Below are positions 25,340 through 34,617 of a stretch of 64,000 bases of DNA, one piece after another. The stretch is from Halococcus salsus (lineage in GTDB: Archaea > Halobacteriota > Halobacteria > Halobacteriales > Halococcaceae): NCBI RefSeq assembly GCF_009900715.1, contig NZ_JAAAJC010000003.1:124001-188000 (forward strand). The letters run 5' to 3'. How positions within the stretch are numbered: the stretch's first letter is position 1; the number at the start of each line of letters is the position of its first letter. The notes under the pieces are model-generated. The model saw nothing but the letters and a program-made list of their open reading frames with translations, was not told where the DNA came from and ran no database searches. The translations under genes and the position numbers were made by a program.

Positions 25340-26803
25340 ATGACACAGACTTTCGAGAACTACGTCGACGGCGAGTGGCGCGCCAGCGAGACCGGCGAGA
25401 CCTTCGAGGTCGTCAACCCCTCGGACACCACCGAGGTCGTCGCCGAGTGCCAGCAGTCGAGCGAGGCCGACGCCAACGGGGCCATCGAGGCCGCCGCGGC
25501 CGCGCGGGACGCCTGGAAGAACACCCCCGGTCCGGACCGCGGGGCGTTCCTCCGGACGACCGCGAAGAAGATGGACGAGCGCCGCGACGAGCTCGCCGAG
25601 ACGCTCTCGCGCGAGGAGGGGAAGACCCTCTCCGAGGCGACCGGCGAGACCGGCCGCGCGGTGGACATCTTCTACTACTTCGCCGAGCGCGCGATGGACT
25701 ACGCCGGCGAGAGCTACAACCCGAGCGCCCAGGGCCAGAACCTCTACACCGTCCGCGAGCCGATGGGTGTCGCCGGCCTCATCACGCCGTGGAACTACCC
25801 CATCGCGATCCCGGCCTGGAAGATGGCACCCGCGCTCGCGACCGGGAACACCGTCGTCTGTAAACTCTCGAAGGAAGCCCCGACGGTCTACCTCAAGGTC
25901 ATGGAGTGCATGGCCGAAGCCGCCGAGGAACACGACGTCCCCGACGGTGTCGTGAACGTCCTGACCGGCAGCGGTGAGAACGTCGGCCAGCCAATCGTCA
26001 CACACGACGAGGTCGACGCGGTCTCGTTCACCGGGAGCCGCCAGGTCGGCGACATGATCTACGAGCAGGCCACCGACGCCCACAAGCGCATCCAGACCGA
26101 GCTGGGTTCGAAGAACCCGACCGTGATCACCGAGAGCGCCGACATCGAGCAGGCCGCCGACATCGTCTCGGGTGGTGCCTTCGGCGTCACCGGCCAGGCG
26201 TGTACCGCGACCGAGCGGGTCATCGTCCACGAGTCGGTCGAGGACGAGTTCATCGACGCGCTCGTCGAGCGTGCCGAGAACACCGAGATCGGTCACGGCG
26301 TCGAGGACCCCGGCATGGGCCCGAAGGCCAGCGAGAGCGAACTCGAGAACACGCTGGACTACATCCAGACCGCCGAGGACGAGGGCGCAACCATCGAGTA
26401 CGGCGGCGGCGAACCCGAGGGCGACGAGTTCGAGAACGGTCACTTCGTCGAGCCCACGGTCCTCTCCGGGCTCGACAGTGACGCGACCGTGATGCAGGAG
26501 GAGGTCTTCGGGCCGTTCGTCGGCGTCCTGACCTACTCCGACATCGACGAGGCCATCGAGCTCGCCAACGACGTCGAGTACGGTCTCGCCGCCGGTATCG
26601 TCACCGACGACCACTCCGAGGCCAACCAGTTCGTCGACGAGATCGACTTCGGTATCGTGAAGGTCAACGAGGCGACGACCGGCCTCGAACTCCACGTCCC
26701 GTTCGGCGGGATGAACGCCTCCTCCAGCGAGACCTACCGCGAGCAGGGCGAGGAAGGCATGAACTACTTCACGATCATCAAGACGGTCTACGACTCGTAC
26801 TAG
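25340..26803 (+). CDS. Aldehyde dehydrogenase, probable alpha-ketoglutarate semialdehyde dehydrogenase (XacF-like)
   Basis: A 487-residue NAD(P)-dependent aldehyde dehydrogenase. Visible are GLITPWNYPIAIPAWKMAPAL, FTGSRQVGDMIY (coenzyme loop), ELGSKNPTVI (catalytic Glu), GVTGQACTATERV (catalytic Cys) and QEEVFGPFVGVL. The GQACTA context is common in ketoglutarate-semialdehyde dehydrogenases. It lies head-to-head with the dehydratase that would supply its substrate. The end product alpha-ketoglutarate enters the citrate cycle. Substrate assignment rests on context. Confidence 0.85.
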   Translation: MTQTFENYVDGEWRASETGETFEVVNPSDTTEVVAECQQSSEADANGAIEAAAAARDAWKNTPGPDRGAFLRTTAKKMDERRDELAETLSREEGKTLSEATGETGRAVDIFYYFAERAMDYAGESYNPSAQGQNLYTVREPMGVAGLITPWNYPIAIPAWKMAPALATGNTVVCKLSKEAPTVYLKVMECMAEAAEEHDVPDGVVNVLTGSGENVGQPIVTHDEVDAVSFTGSRQVGDMIYEQATDAHKRIQTELGSKNPTVITESADIEQAADIVSGGAFGVTGQACTATERVIVHESVEDEFIDALVERAENTEIGHGVEDPGMGPKASESELENTLDYIQTAEDEGATIEYGGGEPEGDEFENGHFVEPTVLSGLDSDATVMQEEVFGPFVGVLTYSDIDEAIELANDVEYGLAAGIVTDDHSEANQFVDEIDFGIVKVNEATTGLELHVPFGGMNASSSETYREQGEEGMNYFTIIKTVYDSY

Positions 26804-26827
26804 ACAGCGCGTTCTTTCGCCGCTTTC

Positions 26828-26850
26828 GGCGCTCCACGCGCCGTTCTTTT
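26828..26850 (+). terminator. Putative terminator after the aldehyde dehydrogenase gene
   Basis: Stem GGCGC (26828-26832), loop TCCAC and GCGCC (26838-26842) are followed by GTTCTTTT. It starts 25 bases after the stop codon at 26803. A stem plus T-rich tract is a plausible archaeal terminator. Confidence 0.45.
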
Positions 26851-26884
26851 CTCACGCTCAGTAGCAATCGCAGTGGCTCCGTCC

Positions 26885-27189
26885 CATCGAATCCCAGCCG
26901 CCCGCGCGGTGGGCGGCCCGCCGCGGCCGCGGTGCGGGAGCGGCGCGGCGATAGCTGCGGAACCTGGCGGATGAAGGGCGAGCGCCCGGAGGGCGCGAGG
27001 GCTTCGGCGGAGGCGGTGTTGGGTGGTTGTGGAGCGGTTGCGGAAGGTGAGTCATTGTACCGCGAGCGACCGAAGGGAGCGAGCGGGCCGAGGAACCCCC
27101 GAGCGGAGCGAGTGGGGTGACGACGGCTTTTGATCGACATTTTGCCAGGGAGTGAGCGAGCAACGCGAGCGAACGACCGCAGCAAAAGG
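26885..27189 (-). repeat. Intergenic hairpin-rich repeat, copy B
   Basis: Minus-oriented copy that starts 7 bases after the stop of the SDR gene (27196). Reading on the minus strand it has CCTTTTGCTGCGGTCGTTCG, CTCACTCCCTGGCAAAATGT, a CCGC...GCGG stem, CCGCCTCCGCCGAAGC and then a perfect stem, GCGCCC (26982-26987)/GGGCGC (26991-26996) on the plus strand. CTCGCCCTTCATCCGCCAGG and a GC-rich tail with GCACCGCGGCCGC follow. It occupies most of the 392-base gap between two convergent genes. Confidence 0.85.
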
Positions 27190-27195
27190 TCGTTG

Positions 27196-27990
27196 TTAGA
27201 TCGCGGTCCAGCCGCCGTCGACGAAGAGGAGCTGGCCGGTGATGTAGGAGGCGTCCTCGCTCGCGAGGAAGAGCACCGCGCCCGCGTTGTCGTCGGGGTG
27301 GCCCTCACGACCGAGCGGGACGGGTTTGATGAAGCCCTCGCCGCCCTCGCTCGCGGCCTCCTGGGCCTCCTCCGACCAGCCCTCGGTGAACTCGGTGGCG
27401 ATCTGGCCCGGGCCGATGGCGTTCACGCGGATGTCGTGCTCGGCGAGTTCGAGCGCCGCGCCCCGCGTGACCATCTTGATCGCGCCCTTCGTCGAATCGT
27501 ACTGGACCTGGCCGAACTGGGCGACCTCCGAGGAGATCGAGGCGGTGTTGACGATGCTCCCCGGCTCGTCGCGGTCGATCATGTCCTGAGCGGCGGCTTG
27601 GGTCCCGAAGAAGGCCCCCCGGATGTTGGTGTGGTGAAGCAGGTCGAAGTCCTCCTGCTCGACGTCGAGGAAGGGTTCCGAGTGCTGGACGCCGGCGTTG
27701 TTGACCATCACGTCTACGCCACCGTACTCGCGGGCGGCCTCGACGACGGACTCGATCTCCGCGGGGTCCGAGACGTCGGTCTCGACGTACTCGCTCGTAC
27801 CGCCGGACTCGGCGATGAGCTCGTGGGTCGGGACGTCCTCGCCCTCCATCTTCGGGTCCTCGCGGACGTCGGCGGTTATCACGGTGGCTCCGGCCTCGCC
27901 GAACCCGAGCGCGATGGCCCGGCCGATCCCCGCACTGCCGCCGGTGACGATCACGGTCTCGTCGCTGAAATCGAAGTTCGCGGTTCCCAT
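27196..27990 (-). CDS. Short-chain dehydrogenase/reductase
   Basis: A 264-residue classical SDR. The NAD(P) loop is VTGGSAGIGRAIALGF, followed by VDVMVNNAGVQ, and the active-site serine and Y-x3-K are in NTASIS and YDSTKGA. The C-terminus FLASEDASYITGQLLFVDGGWTAI is standard. The aspartate after the second strand (TADVRED) suggests NAD preference. Given its neighbours it may oxidise a sugar such as a pentose or hexose, but the substrate is not shown. Start at 27990 is the usual SDR N-terminus. Confidence 0.9.
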   Translation of the reverse strand: MGTANFDFSDETVIVTGGSAGIGRAIALGFGEAGATVITADVREDPKMEGEDVPTHELIAESGGTSEYVETDVSDPAEIESVVEAAREYGGVDVMVNNAGVQHSEPFLDVEQEDFDLLHHTNIRGAFFGTQAAAQDMIDRDEPGSIVNTASISSEVAQFGQVQYDSTKGAIKMVTRGAALELAEHDIRVNAIGPGQIATEFTEGWSEEAQEAASEGGEGFIKPVPLGREGHPDDNAGAVLFLASEDASYITGQLLFVDGGWTAI

Positions 27991-28015
27991 GCCACCCTCT
28001 GTGGCCGTCGCCGGC

Positions 28016-28897
28016 TTAAGTCCGATGCTGGCTTTCTCTGTGGTCGCGAAAGCCCACGACACCAGGTTGGTCGATATCGAGCCGGTCGCCGATGCTGATG
28101 GTCTCGACCACGTGCGGGGCGGCGAAGGAGGTCGCGTACTCGGCGATGGTCTTCGGGTCCGCCCCCACGTTCTTCCACATGTCCCAGTGGACCGGAACTA
28201 ACCTGTCGAGGTCGAGATCGTTCGCCGCCTCGACGACCTGGTTGCCGTCGTTGTACCAATCGGTCGGATAGGTCGCGGTGGGGTCGTCCTCGCTGTGGTA
28301 GATGTTGCCGACGGTGCCGTAGGCGAGCACCCCGAGGTCGATGTCGAACTCGTCGGCGATGTCCGAGAAGGCCTCCGCGGGTCGGGAGTCGCCCGCCGCG
28401 AAGAAGGTGCCCGAGTCGTGTTCGACGACGTAGCTCACGGGTTCGATCGCATCCGGGTCGTTCGAGCCGCGAACGTGGATCGAGAGGTCGCCGACCTCGA
28501 TGTCCTGGCCGACGTCGACGACGTTCTTTCGGTCGTCCGGGGCGCGCATCTCGCCGTCGTAGTCGGGCTCGTCGTAGGACGCCTCGGGGGCGTAGATGTC
28601 CGCCCCGAGGTCCTCGACCAGCGGGCCGTAGGACGGTGGATGCATGTGGTCGATGTGTTCGTGGGTGACGCAGACGGCGTCACACTGCGTCGCGTCGGCG
28701 GGGTCCATCGGCACGGGGATCATCCGAATGGTACGCGGCGGGGTGCCGTCCCCGAAGTACGGGTCGAGGTAGACCGTCGTCTCGGGTGTCCGGAGGACGT
28801 AGCCGTTACAGCCGAGATACCATATCGAGAGCCCATCGGGTTCGACGGCCTCGACCTCGTCGCGAACGAACCAGTCGCCCCAGGTGGAGTGGACCAT
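28016..28897 (-). CDS. Metallo-beta-lactamase-fold hydrolase, UlaG-like (second copy)
   Basis: A 293-residue paralogue of the protein at 11628-12455, with MVHSTWGDWF at the start. Zinc ligands are in VTHEHIDHMHPPSYG, FFAAGDSRPAE and VHWDMWKNVGADP. WYLGCNGYVLRTPETTVYLDPYFGDGTPPRTIRM is nearly the same block as in the first copy. It sits inside the sugar-acid cluster, so action as a sugar-acid lactonase is attractive, as in UlaG, but this is inference. It is followed by the SDR gene 25 bases downstream, probably cotranscribed. Confidence 0.83.
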   Translation of the reverse strand: MVHSTWGDWFVRDEVEAVEPDGLSIWYLGCNGYVLRTPETTVYLDPYFGDGTPPRTIRMIPVPMDPADATQCDAVCVTHEHIDHMHPPSYGPLVEDLGADIYAPEASYDEPDYDGEMRAPDDRKNVVDVGQDIEVGDLSIHVRGSNDPDAIEPVSYVVEHDSGTFFAAGDSRPAEAFSDIADEFDIDLGVLAYGTVGNIYHSEDDPTATYPTDWYNDGNQVVEAANDLDLDRLVPVHWDMWKNVGADPKTIAEYATSFAAPHVVETISIGDRLDIDQPGVVGFRDHRESQHRT

Positions 28898-28952
28898 ACC
28901 CGAACGAGTTCGTGCGCCCGCCTAATAAAATCCGTCGAGCGAGCGGATTCGA

Positions 28953-30122
28953 TTACTCGTAGGTCCGGCCGCCCTTCTTCTGCCCGTCGATGTAGTCCCA
29001 GTCGTACTCGACGCCGAGGCCGGGGCCGTCGGGGACGGGCACCGTGCCCTCGCTGTCGACGGTGTCGAGTTGGTCCTCGTAGCCGCCCTCGTAGATCGGG
29101 GGCTGGGTGTTGTCGCACTCGGGGTTGACGAGCGCCATCTCGTAGTAGTTCGCGTTCCGGATGGCCGCCATGCACTGGCGCTGGGCGGGGCCCGGGGAGT
29201 GGATCTCGACGTCGAGCCCGTGGCCCTCGGCCATGTGGGCGATCTTCATCGCGCCGGTGATACCCGCGTCGTACTCGGGGTCGGCGCGAACGAAGTCCGT
29301 CGCCTCGGCGTCGACGAAGTCGGTGTGGACTTCGAGCCCGCGGATGTGCTCGGTCTGGAGCAGCGGGGTGTCGAGGTTCTGACGGAGCTTGCGGTGGCCG
29401 TGCTGGGAGATACCGCCGTCGCGGTAGGGGTCTTCGAGCCAGAAGAACTCCTGTTCGTCACACGCGCGGCCGACCTTCATGGTGTCGCCGAAGGTCTCGA
29501 GCTCGCAGGCCGGGTCGATCATCAGGTCCATGTCGTCGCCGACGCGCTCGCCGACCGCGGTCACGGTCTCGACCTCGCGGTCGACGTCGCGGCGCTCGTC
29601 GCTGCCGCCCCACCCGTGGATCTTGAACCCGCCGTAGCCCAGCTCGCGACACTCCTCGGCAAAGTCGGCGTAGGCTTCCGGGGAGTCGAGTCCGCCGTTA
29701 TCGTCGGCGTGGTAGGTCGAGGCGTAGGTCGGGAGCCGGTCGCGGTAGCGCCCGAGGAGCTCCGAGATCGAGGCGTCGTAGTACTTGCCCGCGAGGTCCC
29801 AGAGCGCGATGTCGACGGGGCCCATCCCCATCCGGTCGTACTTCCGGAGGCCGCGCTTCATCTCGGACCAGTGGCGCTCGCGGTTGAGCGCGTTCTTGCC
29901 GATGAGGTAGTCGGCGACCTCGTGGAACTCCGCGAACGCGGGCGAGTTGCCGCCGATGAACTCACCAGTGATATCGTCGTCGGTGTGGATGCGGATCGAG
30001 AACAGCCGTCGGTTCGTGGTCTCGCCCGGGTCGTAGACGAGGTTGAAGCCGGTGTCCGACCCCACGTCTTCGAGCGGATAGCTGAACTCGGTGGTCTCGA
30101 TCCGGGTGATCTCCGGTGCCAT
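28953..30122 (-). CDS. Enolase-superfamily sugar acid dehydratase (mandelate racemase subgroup)
   Basis: A 389-residue protein. The N-terminal capping domain is residues 1-130; the barrel shows GGFKIHGWGG (catalytic Lys-x-His region), LMIDPACELETF (first metal ligand), FFWLEDPYRDGG (second ligand), LLQTEHIRG (third ligand Glu) and VEIHSPGPAQRQCMAAI with the base His. This places it among acid-sugar dehydratases. Substrate cannot be read from sequence; pentonate or 6-deoxyhexonate are reasonable. It is divergent from the second dehydratase at 30256. Confidence 0.85.
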   Translation of the reverse strand: MAPEITRIETTEFSYPLEDVGSDTGFNLVYDPGETTNRRLFSIRIHTDDDITGEFIGGNSPAFAEFHEVADYLIGKNALNRERHWSEMKRGLRKYDRMGMGPVDIALWDLAGKYYDASISELLGRYRDRLPTYASTYHADDNGGLDSPEAYADFAEECRELGYGGFKIHGWGGSDERRDVDREVETVTAVGERVGDDMDLMIDPACELETFGDTMKVGRACDEQEFFWLEDPYRDGGISQHGHRKLRQNLDTPLLQTEHIRGLEVHTDFVDAEATDFVRADPEYDAGITGAMKIAHMAEGHGLDVEIHSPGPAQRQCMAAIRNANYYEMALVNPECDNTQPPIYEGGYEDQLDTVDSEGTVPVPDGPGLGVEYDWDYIDGQKKGGRTYE

Positions 30123-30255
30123 ATCCGCCGGCTACGAAAGCCGAGGGTAAAAAGCCGGGCAGTTCGGCTCGCCGCAAACGTGCTACCGTGACGCACGGAG
30201 GGGCGAATCGACCACTCGAAACGCTCATTCGGGCGGGTGCGGAAGCGTCTCGACG

Positions 30256-31410
30256 ATGACCGAGATCGTCGACTACGAACTTTACGAGGTGCCGCCGCGG
30301 TGGCTGTTCCTCAAACTGGAGACGAGCGACGGCCTCGTCGGCTGGGGCGAGCCGGTCGTCGAGGGCCGGTCGAAGACCGTCGCGGCCGCCGTCGAGGAGT
30401 TGCTCGACAGCTATCTGCTTGGACAGGACCCGAGCCGGATCGAGGACCACTGGCAGGCGATGTACCGTGGCGGCTTCTATCGGGGTGGGCCCATACTCAT
30501 GAGCGCCATCGCGGGCGTCGACCAGGCGCTCTGGGACATCAAGGGCAAGCGGTTCGGCGCGCCGGTCCACGAACTCCTCGGCGGTCGGGCGCGGGACCGG
30601 ATTCGCGTCTACCAGTGGATCGGCGGCGACCGGCCGGCGGATGTGGGCGAGGCCGCCGCCGAGCAGGTCGAGGCGGGGTTCTCGGCGCTCAAGATGAACG
30701 CCACCCCCGAAATGCGGCGCGTCGACTCGCCCGCGGCGGTCGAGGACGCCGTCGAGCGCCTCCGAAGCGTCCGCGAGGCCGTCGGCCCCGAGGTCGACAT
30801 CGGGGTCGACTTCCACGGGCGCGTCACGAAACCGATGGCGAAACGGCTCGTCGCGGCGCTCGAACCCTACGACCCGTTCTTCATCGAGGAACCCGTCCTG
30901 CCCCAGCACAACGACGCGCTCGGCGAGATAGCGGGCCACACCACCACACCGATCGCGACGGGCGAGCGGATGTTCTCGCGGTGGGATTTCAAACAGGTCT
31001 TCGAGGACGGAACGGTGGACGTGATCCAACCCGACCTCTCGCACGCCGGCGGGATCACCGAGGTCAAGAAGATCGCCGCGATGGCCGAGGCCTACGACGT
31101 CGCGCTCGCGCCCCACTGCCCGCTCGGACCGCTCGCGCTCGCCTCGTGCATCCAGGTCGACGCCTGCTCGCCGAACGCGCTGATACAGGAGCAGAGCCTC
31201 AACATCCACTACAACGAGACCAGCGACGTGCTCGATTACCTCGCCGACCCGAGCGTCTTCGAGTACGAGGACGGCTTCGTCGACGTGCTCGACGAACCGG
31301 GCCTCGGGGTCGACCTCGACGAGGACCACATCGAAGCCCAGTCGGCGGAACCGGTGGACTGGCACAACCCGATCTGGCGACACGACGACGGCAGCGTCGC
31401 CGAGTGGTGA
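30256..31410 (+). CDS. dgoD: D-galactonate dehydratase family protein (DgoD-like)
   Basis: A 384-residue enolase-superfamily enzyme very close to galactonate dehydratases: VPPRWLFLKLETSDGLVGWG, YRGGFYRGGPILMSAIAGVD, ALWDIKGKRFGAPVHELLGG, GVDFHGR, FFIEEPVLPQHN, IATGERMFSRWDF and ALAPHCPLGPLALASCIQVD with the catalytic histidine. It removes water from a hexonate (probably D-galactonate) to give 2-keto-3-deoxy acid. The downstream kinase and aldolase are not in the window. Confidence 0.9.
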   Translation: MTEIVDYELYEVPPRWLFLKLETSDGLVGWGEPVVEGRSKTVAAAVEELLDSYLLGQDPSRIEDHWQAMYRGGFYRGGPILMSAIAGVDQALWDIKGKRFGAPVHELLGGRARDRIRVYQWIGGDRPADVGEAAAEQVEAGFSALKMNATPEMRRVDSPAAVEDAVERLRSVREAVGPEVDIGVDFHGRVTKPMAKRLVAALEPYDPFFIEEPVLPQHNDALGEIAGHTTTPIATGERMFSRWDFKQVFEDGTVDVIQPDLSHAGGITEVKKIAAMAEAYDVALAPHCPLGPLALASCIQVDACSPNALIQEQSLNIHYNETSDVLDYLADPSVFEYEDGFVDVLDEPGLGVDLDEDHIEAQSAEPVDWHNPIWRHDDGSVAEW

Positions 31411-31438
31411 GTCGAAGCGACTGAAATTCCCGTCCTCC

Positions 31439-34432
31439 TCAGCGCGCGATCGCGAGCGCGACCTTCTCGATCGGATGTCGGGGAGCCGACTCGCCCGGCC
31501 GGTCGCCGAGTTGGGTCCGACACGAGGTGCCCGGCGCGACGACACCGTCGGCGTCGCTTTGCTCGACTTGCCGAAAGAGGATGTTGCCGATGGCCTGGGA
31601 GAGCTGGTAGTGTTCGGCCTCGTAGCCGAACGAGCCCGCCATCCCACAGCAGCCCGTATCGAGCGGCTCGACCGCGTAGCCCGCCCGCCGCATCACCCCG
31701 ACCGCGTGGTGGTCCTTGTTCATCGCCTTCTGGTTGCAGTGGCCGTGATAGGAGACCGGCTCCTTCGGCTCGTCGAACTCGATCGCCTCGTCGAGACGCG
31801 TCACGTCGATGTACTCGAGGATTCCGTAGGCCGCGCTCGCGACCCGGTGGGTGGCCTCGTCGTCAGGGAGCAAACTCAGGTACTCGTCTTGGAACATCAC
31901 GGCGTCCGAGGGTTCGGTGAACACCACCGACCAGTCGTCGGCCACGTAGGGGTCGAGGGCTTCAACGTTGGTCTCGGCCCGTTCGCGCGCGAGGTCGAGC
32001 AGACCCTTCGAGTAGGCCGGTCGGCCGCTCGAAACCACTCCATCGGGGATCTCGACGTGGACCCCGGCGGCTTCGAGGGTCAAGATTGCGGCCTTGCCCG
32101 GTTTGGTGTTGCTGTAGTTGGTGTAGGTGTCCGGGAAGAGCAGGACCTTCGCCTCCGCCTCGCCGATCGGGACCTTCGATCCACCCCGGGCATCGAACCA
32201 CTTCTCCAGACTCTCCCGTTCGAAGTGGGGGAGTTCGCGCTCGGCGGCGATCCCGAGGGTTCGCTCCATCGCGGCACGCGCGCCGGGGAGTTTCGGCCCC
32301 CAGTTCGAGAGCGGCGCGAGCGCGCTGCCGAGTTCGGAGAGCGAGTCGATGTTGGCGAACACGCGCTCGCGCAGGCCGGTTCCCTCCCGCTCGTGGTAGT
32401 CGTGTTTGACCTCGGCCTTCAGCTTCGCCATGTCCACGCCGGTCGGGCAGTCGCTCATACAGCCCTTACAACCCACACACAGGTCGAGCACCTCCTCTTG
32501 GAAGCGTTCGGAGTACATCTCCTCCTCCGAGAGCTCGCCCGAGATGGCCGCCCGGAGCATGTTCGCCCGGCCACGGGTGGCCTGGATCTCCTCCTTCGAG
32601 GCGCGGTAGGTCGGGCACATCGTGTCCGAGTCGGTCTGCCGGCAGGTCCCGCAGCCGTTGCAGAGCTCGACCACGTGTGAGAAGCCGTCCTCGCCGAAGT
32701 CCATCTCGGTCCGGGGTTCGAGCGAGGCGTAGTCGGCCCCGTACCGGAGGTGCTCGCGCATGTCCGCCGGGTCGTCGTCCCAGTAAACCACTTTGCCGGG
32801 GTTCATCCGCCGGTTGGGGTCGGCGGCGAGTTTGAGCTCCTGGAACGCGCCCCACAACTGGTCGCCGTACATCTTCGGGTTGAACTCGGTGCGCGCGAGG
32901 CCGTCGCCGTGCTCACCCGAGAACGCACCGTTGTGTTTCAGCACGAGGGAGGTGACGTCCTCCGATATCGAGTGCATCGCCTCGATCCCCTCGCCTTCTT
33001 TGAGGTTCAGGATGGGGCGGATGTGAAGCGTGCCCGAGCCTGCGTGGGCGAAGTACGCCGCCGACGTGTCGTGGTCGTCGAGAACCTCCTCGAACTCCTG
33101 GACGTAGACCGCGAGCTCTTCAGGAGGAACCGTCGCGTCCTCGATGAACGGGTAGGGCTTCGGGTCGCCTTCGAGGCTCATCAGGAGGGGAATGGCGGCC
33201 TTCCTGAGCTTCCAGATGTCGGCCTGCTCGTCCGGCAGGTAGGCCTCCAGAACGTCGAACGCCGCACCGTTCTCGACGAAGAAGTCGTTGGTCTCCGCGA
33301 TGGCGTCCTCGAACTCGTCACAGAGTTCCGAATCGAACTCCAGCATCAGCGCGGCCGCGGTCCCCGCGGGGATGGGTTCGGCGTACTCCGCGAACTCCGT
33401 GGACTCGCTGGCGAGTCGGAACACCTCGTCGTCCATCAGCTCGACCGCGCTGACGTCGAAGTCGAGCGCTTCGGGCACCGCCTCCATCGCGTCCACGAGG
33501 TCGTCGAAACAGTAGAGCGCGAGCGCGGTGGTCTCGGGTTTGCTCACGAGCGCCAGGGTGGCCTCGACGATGACTCCCAGCGTCCCCTCCGCCCCGACGA
33601 ACAGCTTCGAGAGGTTGATGACCTCCTCGCCGGTGTCGTTCTCGTAAATCACCTTCTGGAGGTTGTACCCCGAGACCGAGCGCTTGAGGGTGGGGTACTT
33701 CGCTTCGATCTCGTCGGCGTTCTCCTCGACCAGTCGTCTGACTTCGCGATAGAGTTCGGCCTCGCGGTCGTCCCCGCTCGTCACTGACTCCCACTCGGGA
33801 CTGTCGAGCACGATCTCGCGGGTGTGGATCAGCGACCCGTCGGCGAGCACCACCCGGAGCTCCTCGGTGTAGGCGTCGGTGATCCCGTAGCGCACCGAGT
33901 GAGCGCCCGTGCTGTTGTTGCCGATGCCGCCGCCGATCGTCGCGCGGTTCGAGGAGGCCGGGTCGGGTGCGAACTTCAGGTCCCACTCCGCGAGGTGGTC
34001 GTCGAGGTGGTCCTGGACGACCCCCGGTTCGACGGTCGCGGTCTGCTCGTCGGGGTCGGTATCCAGGATCGAGTCCATGTAACGGGTCATGTCGAGCACG
34101 ACACAGCCCGGCCCGACGGCCTGGCCCGCGAGCGACGACCCTGCGCCGCGCGGGATCACGGGGGTGTCGTGGTCGGCGGCGACCCGCATCGCCGCCCGGA
34201 CGTCCTCGATGTCGTGCGGGCAGACCACGCCCGCGGGCCGGGCCTGGTAGATGCTGCCGTCGGTCGCGTAGAGCACCTGCGCGTACTCGTCGAAGTCGAC
34301 CTCGCCGCGGACGGCCTCGCGGAGGTCGTCGGCGAGGGCGCGGTACTCCGCGACGTCGGTGTGGTCGTGGCCGAGCGCCTCGACCGAGGTCTCGAAACCC
34401 GCTGGGTCGTAGTATTCGTCTTCGACGGCCAT
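31439..34432 (-). CDS. FAD-linked oxidase with fused Fe-S/CCG domain (D-lactate/glycolate dehydrogenase type), paralogue 1
   Basis: A 997-residue fusion. The FAD_binding_4 domain is about 60-240 (PRGAGSSLAGQAVGPGCVVLD; GGIGNNSTGAHSVRYG) and the FAD-oxidase C domain about 250-540 (HAGSGTLHIRPILN, GEHGDGLARTEF). An Fe-S region has CNGCGTC...CP and CVGCKGCMSDCP (about 610-700). The C-terminal CCG-type domain has HGHCNQKAM and DTGCCGMAGSFGYE (about 895-950). Such proteins oxidise D-lactate or other 2-hydroxyacids and pass electrons to the quinone pool. It sits with a tandem paralogue and lactate permease. ATG at 34432 is preferred to a GTG six bases upstream. Confidence 0.9.
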   Translation of the reverse strand: MAVEDEYYDPAGFETSVEALGHDHTDVAEYRALADDLREAVRGEVDFDEYAQVLYATDGSIYQARPAGVVCPHDIEDVRAAMRVAADHDTPVIPRGAGSSLAGQAVGPGCVVLDMTRYMDSILDTDPDEQTATVEPGVVQDHLDDHLAEWDLKFAPDPASSNRATIGGGIGNNSTGAHSVRYGITDAYTEELRVVLADGSLIHTREIVLDSPEWESVTSGDDREAELYREVRRLVEENADEIEAKYPTLKRSVSGYNLQKVIYENDTGEEVINLSKLFVGAEGTLGVIVEATLALVSKPETTALALYCFDDLVDAMEAVPEALDFDVSAVELMDDEVFRLASESTEFAEYAEPIPAGTAAALMLEFDSELCDEFEDAIAETNDFFVENGAAFDVLEAYLPDEQADIWKLRKAAIPLLMSLEGDPKPYPFIEDATVPPEELAVYVQEFEEVLDDHDTSAAYFAHAGSGTLHIRPILNLKEGEGIEAMHSISEDVTSLVLKHNGAFSGEHGDGLARTEFNPKMYGDQLWGAFQELKLAADPNRRMNPGKVVYWDDDPADMREHLRYGADYASLEPRTEMDFGEDGFSHVVELCNGCGTCRQTDSDTMCPTYRASKEEIQATRGRANMLRAAISGELSEEEMYSERFQEEVLDLCVGCKGCMSDCPTGVDMAKLKAEVKHDYHEREGTGLRERVFANIDSLSELGSALAPLSNWGPKLPGARAAMERTLGIAAERELPHFERESLEKWFDARGGSKVPIGEAEAKVLLFPDTYTNYSNTKPGKAAILTLEAAGVHVEIPDGVVSSGRPAYSKGLLDLARERAETNVEALDPYVADDWSVVFTEPSDAVMFQDEYLSLLPDDEATHRVASAAYGILEYIDVTRLDEAIEFDEPKEPVSYHGHCNQKAMNKDHHAVGVMRRAGYAVEPLDTGCCGMAGSFGYEAEHYQLSQAIGNILFRQVEQSDADGVVAPGTSCRTQLGDRPGESAPRHPIEKVALAIAR

Positions 34433-34480
34433 GGCCACGCTCCGTGGTTGAAGCGGTTAAGTTCTATGACGATAGATAAC

Positions 34481-34508
34481 AACATTCCTAACATTGATTA
34501 TATTTCCG
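34481..34508 (-). promoter_or_regulatory. Putative promoter/operator before the first FAD/Fe-S oxidoreductase
   Basis: The 185-base gap between the two oxidoreductase genes contains an AT-rich part. On the minus strand AAATATAATC resembles a TATA element about 65 bases before the start at 34432. The hexamer AATGTT occurs twice with 3 bases between (plus strand 34481-34495), a possible operator. The first paralogue therefore may have its own promoter. Confidence 0.45.
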
Positions 34509-34617
34509 GAACTCACGGAGGCAGTACCGTTATCGGAGATGTGTCTCTGATAGAACGAACTTCGTTCCGACGTCGGCTCTATCGCGGACCCGGAGGCCAG
34601 CCAGTGCCGGGATTCCG

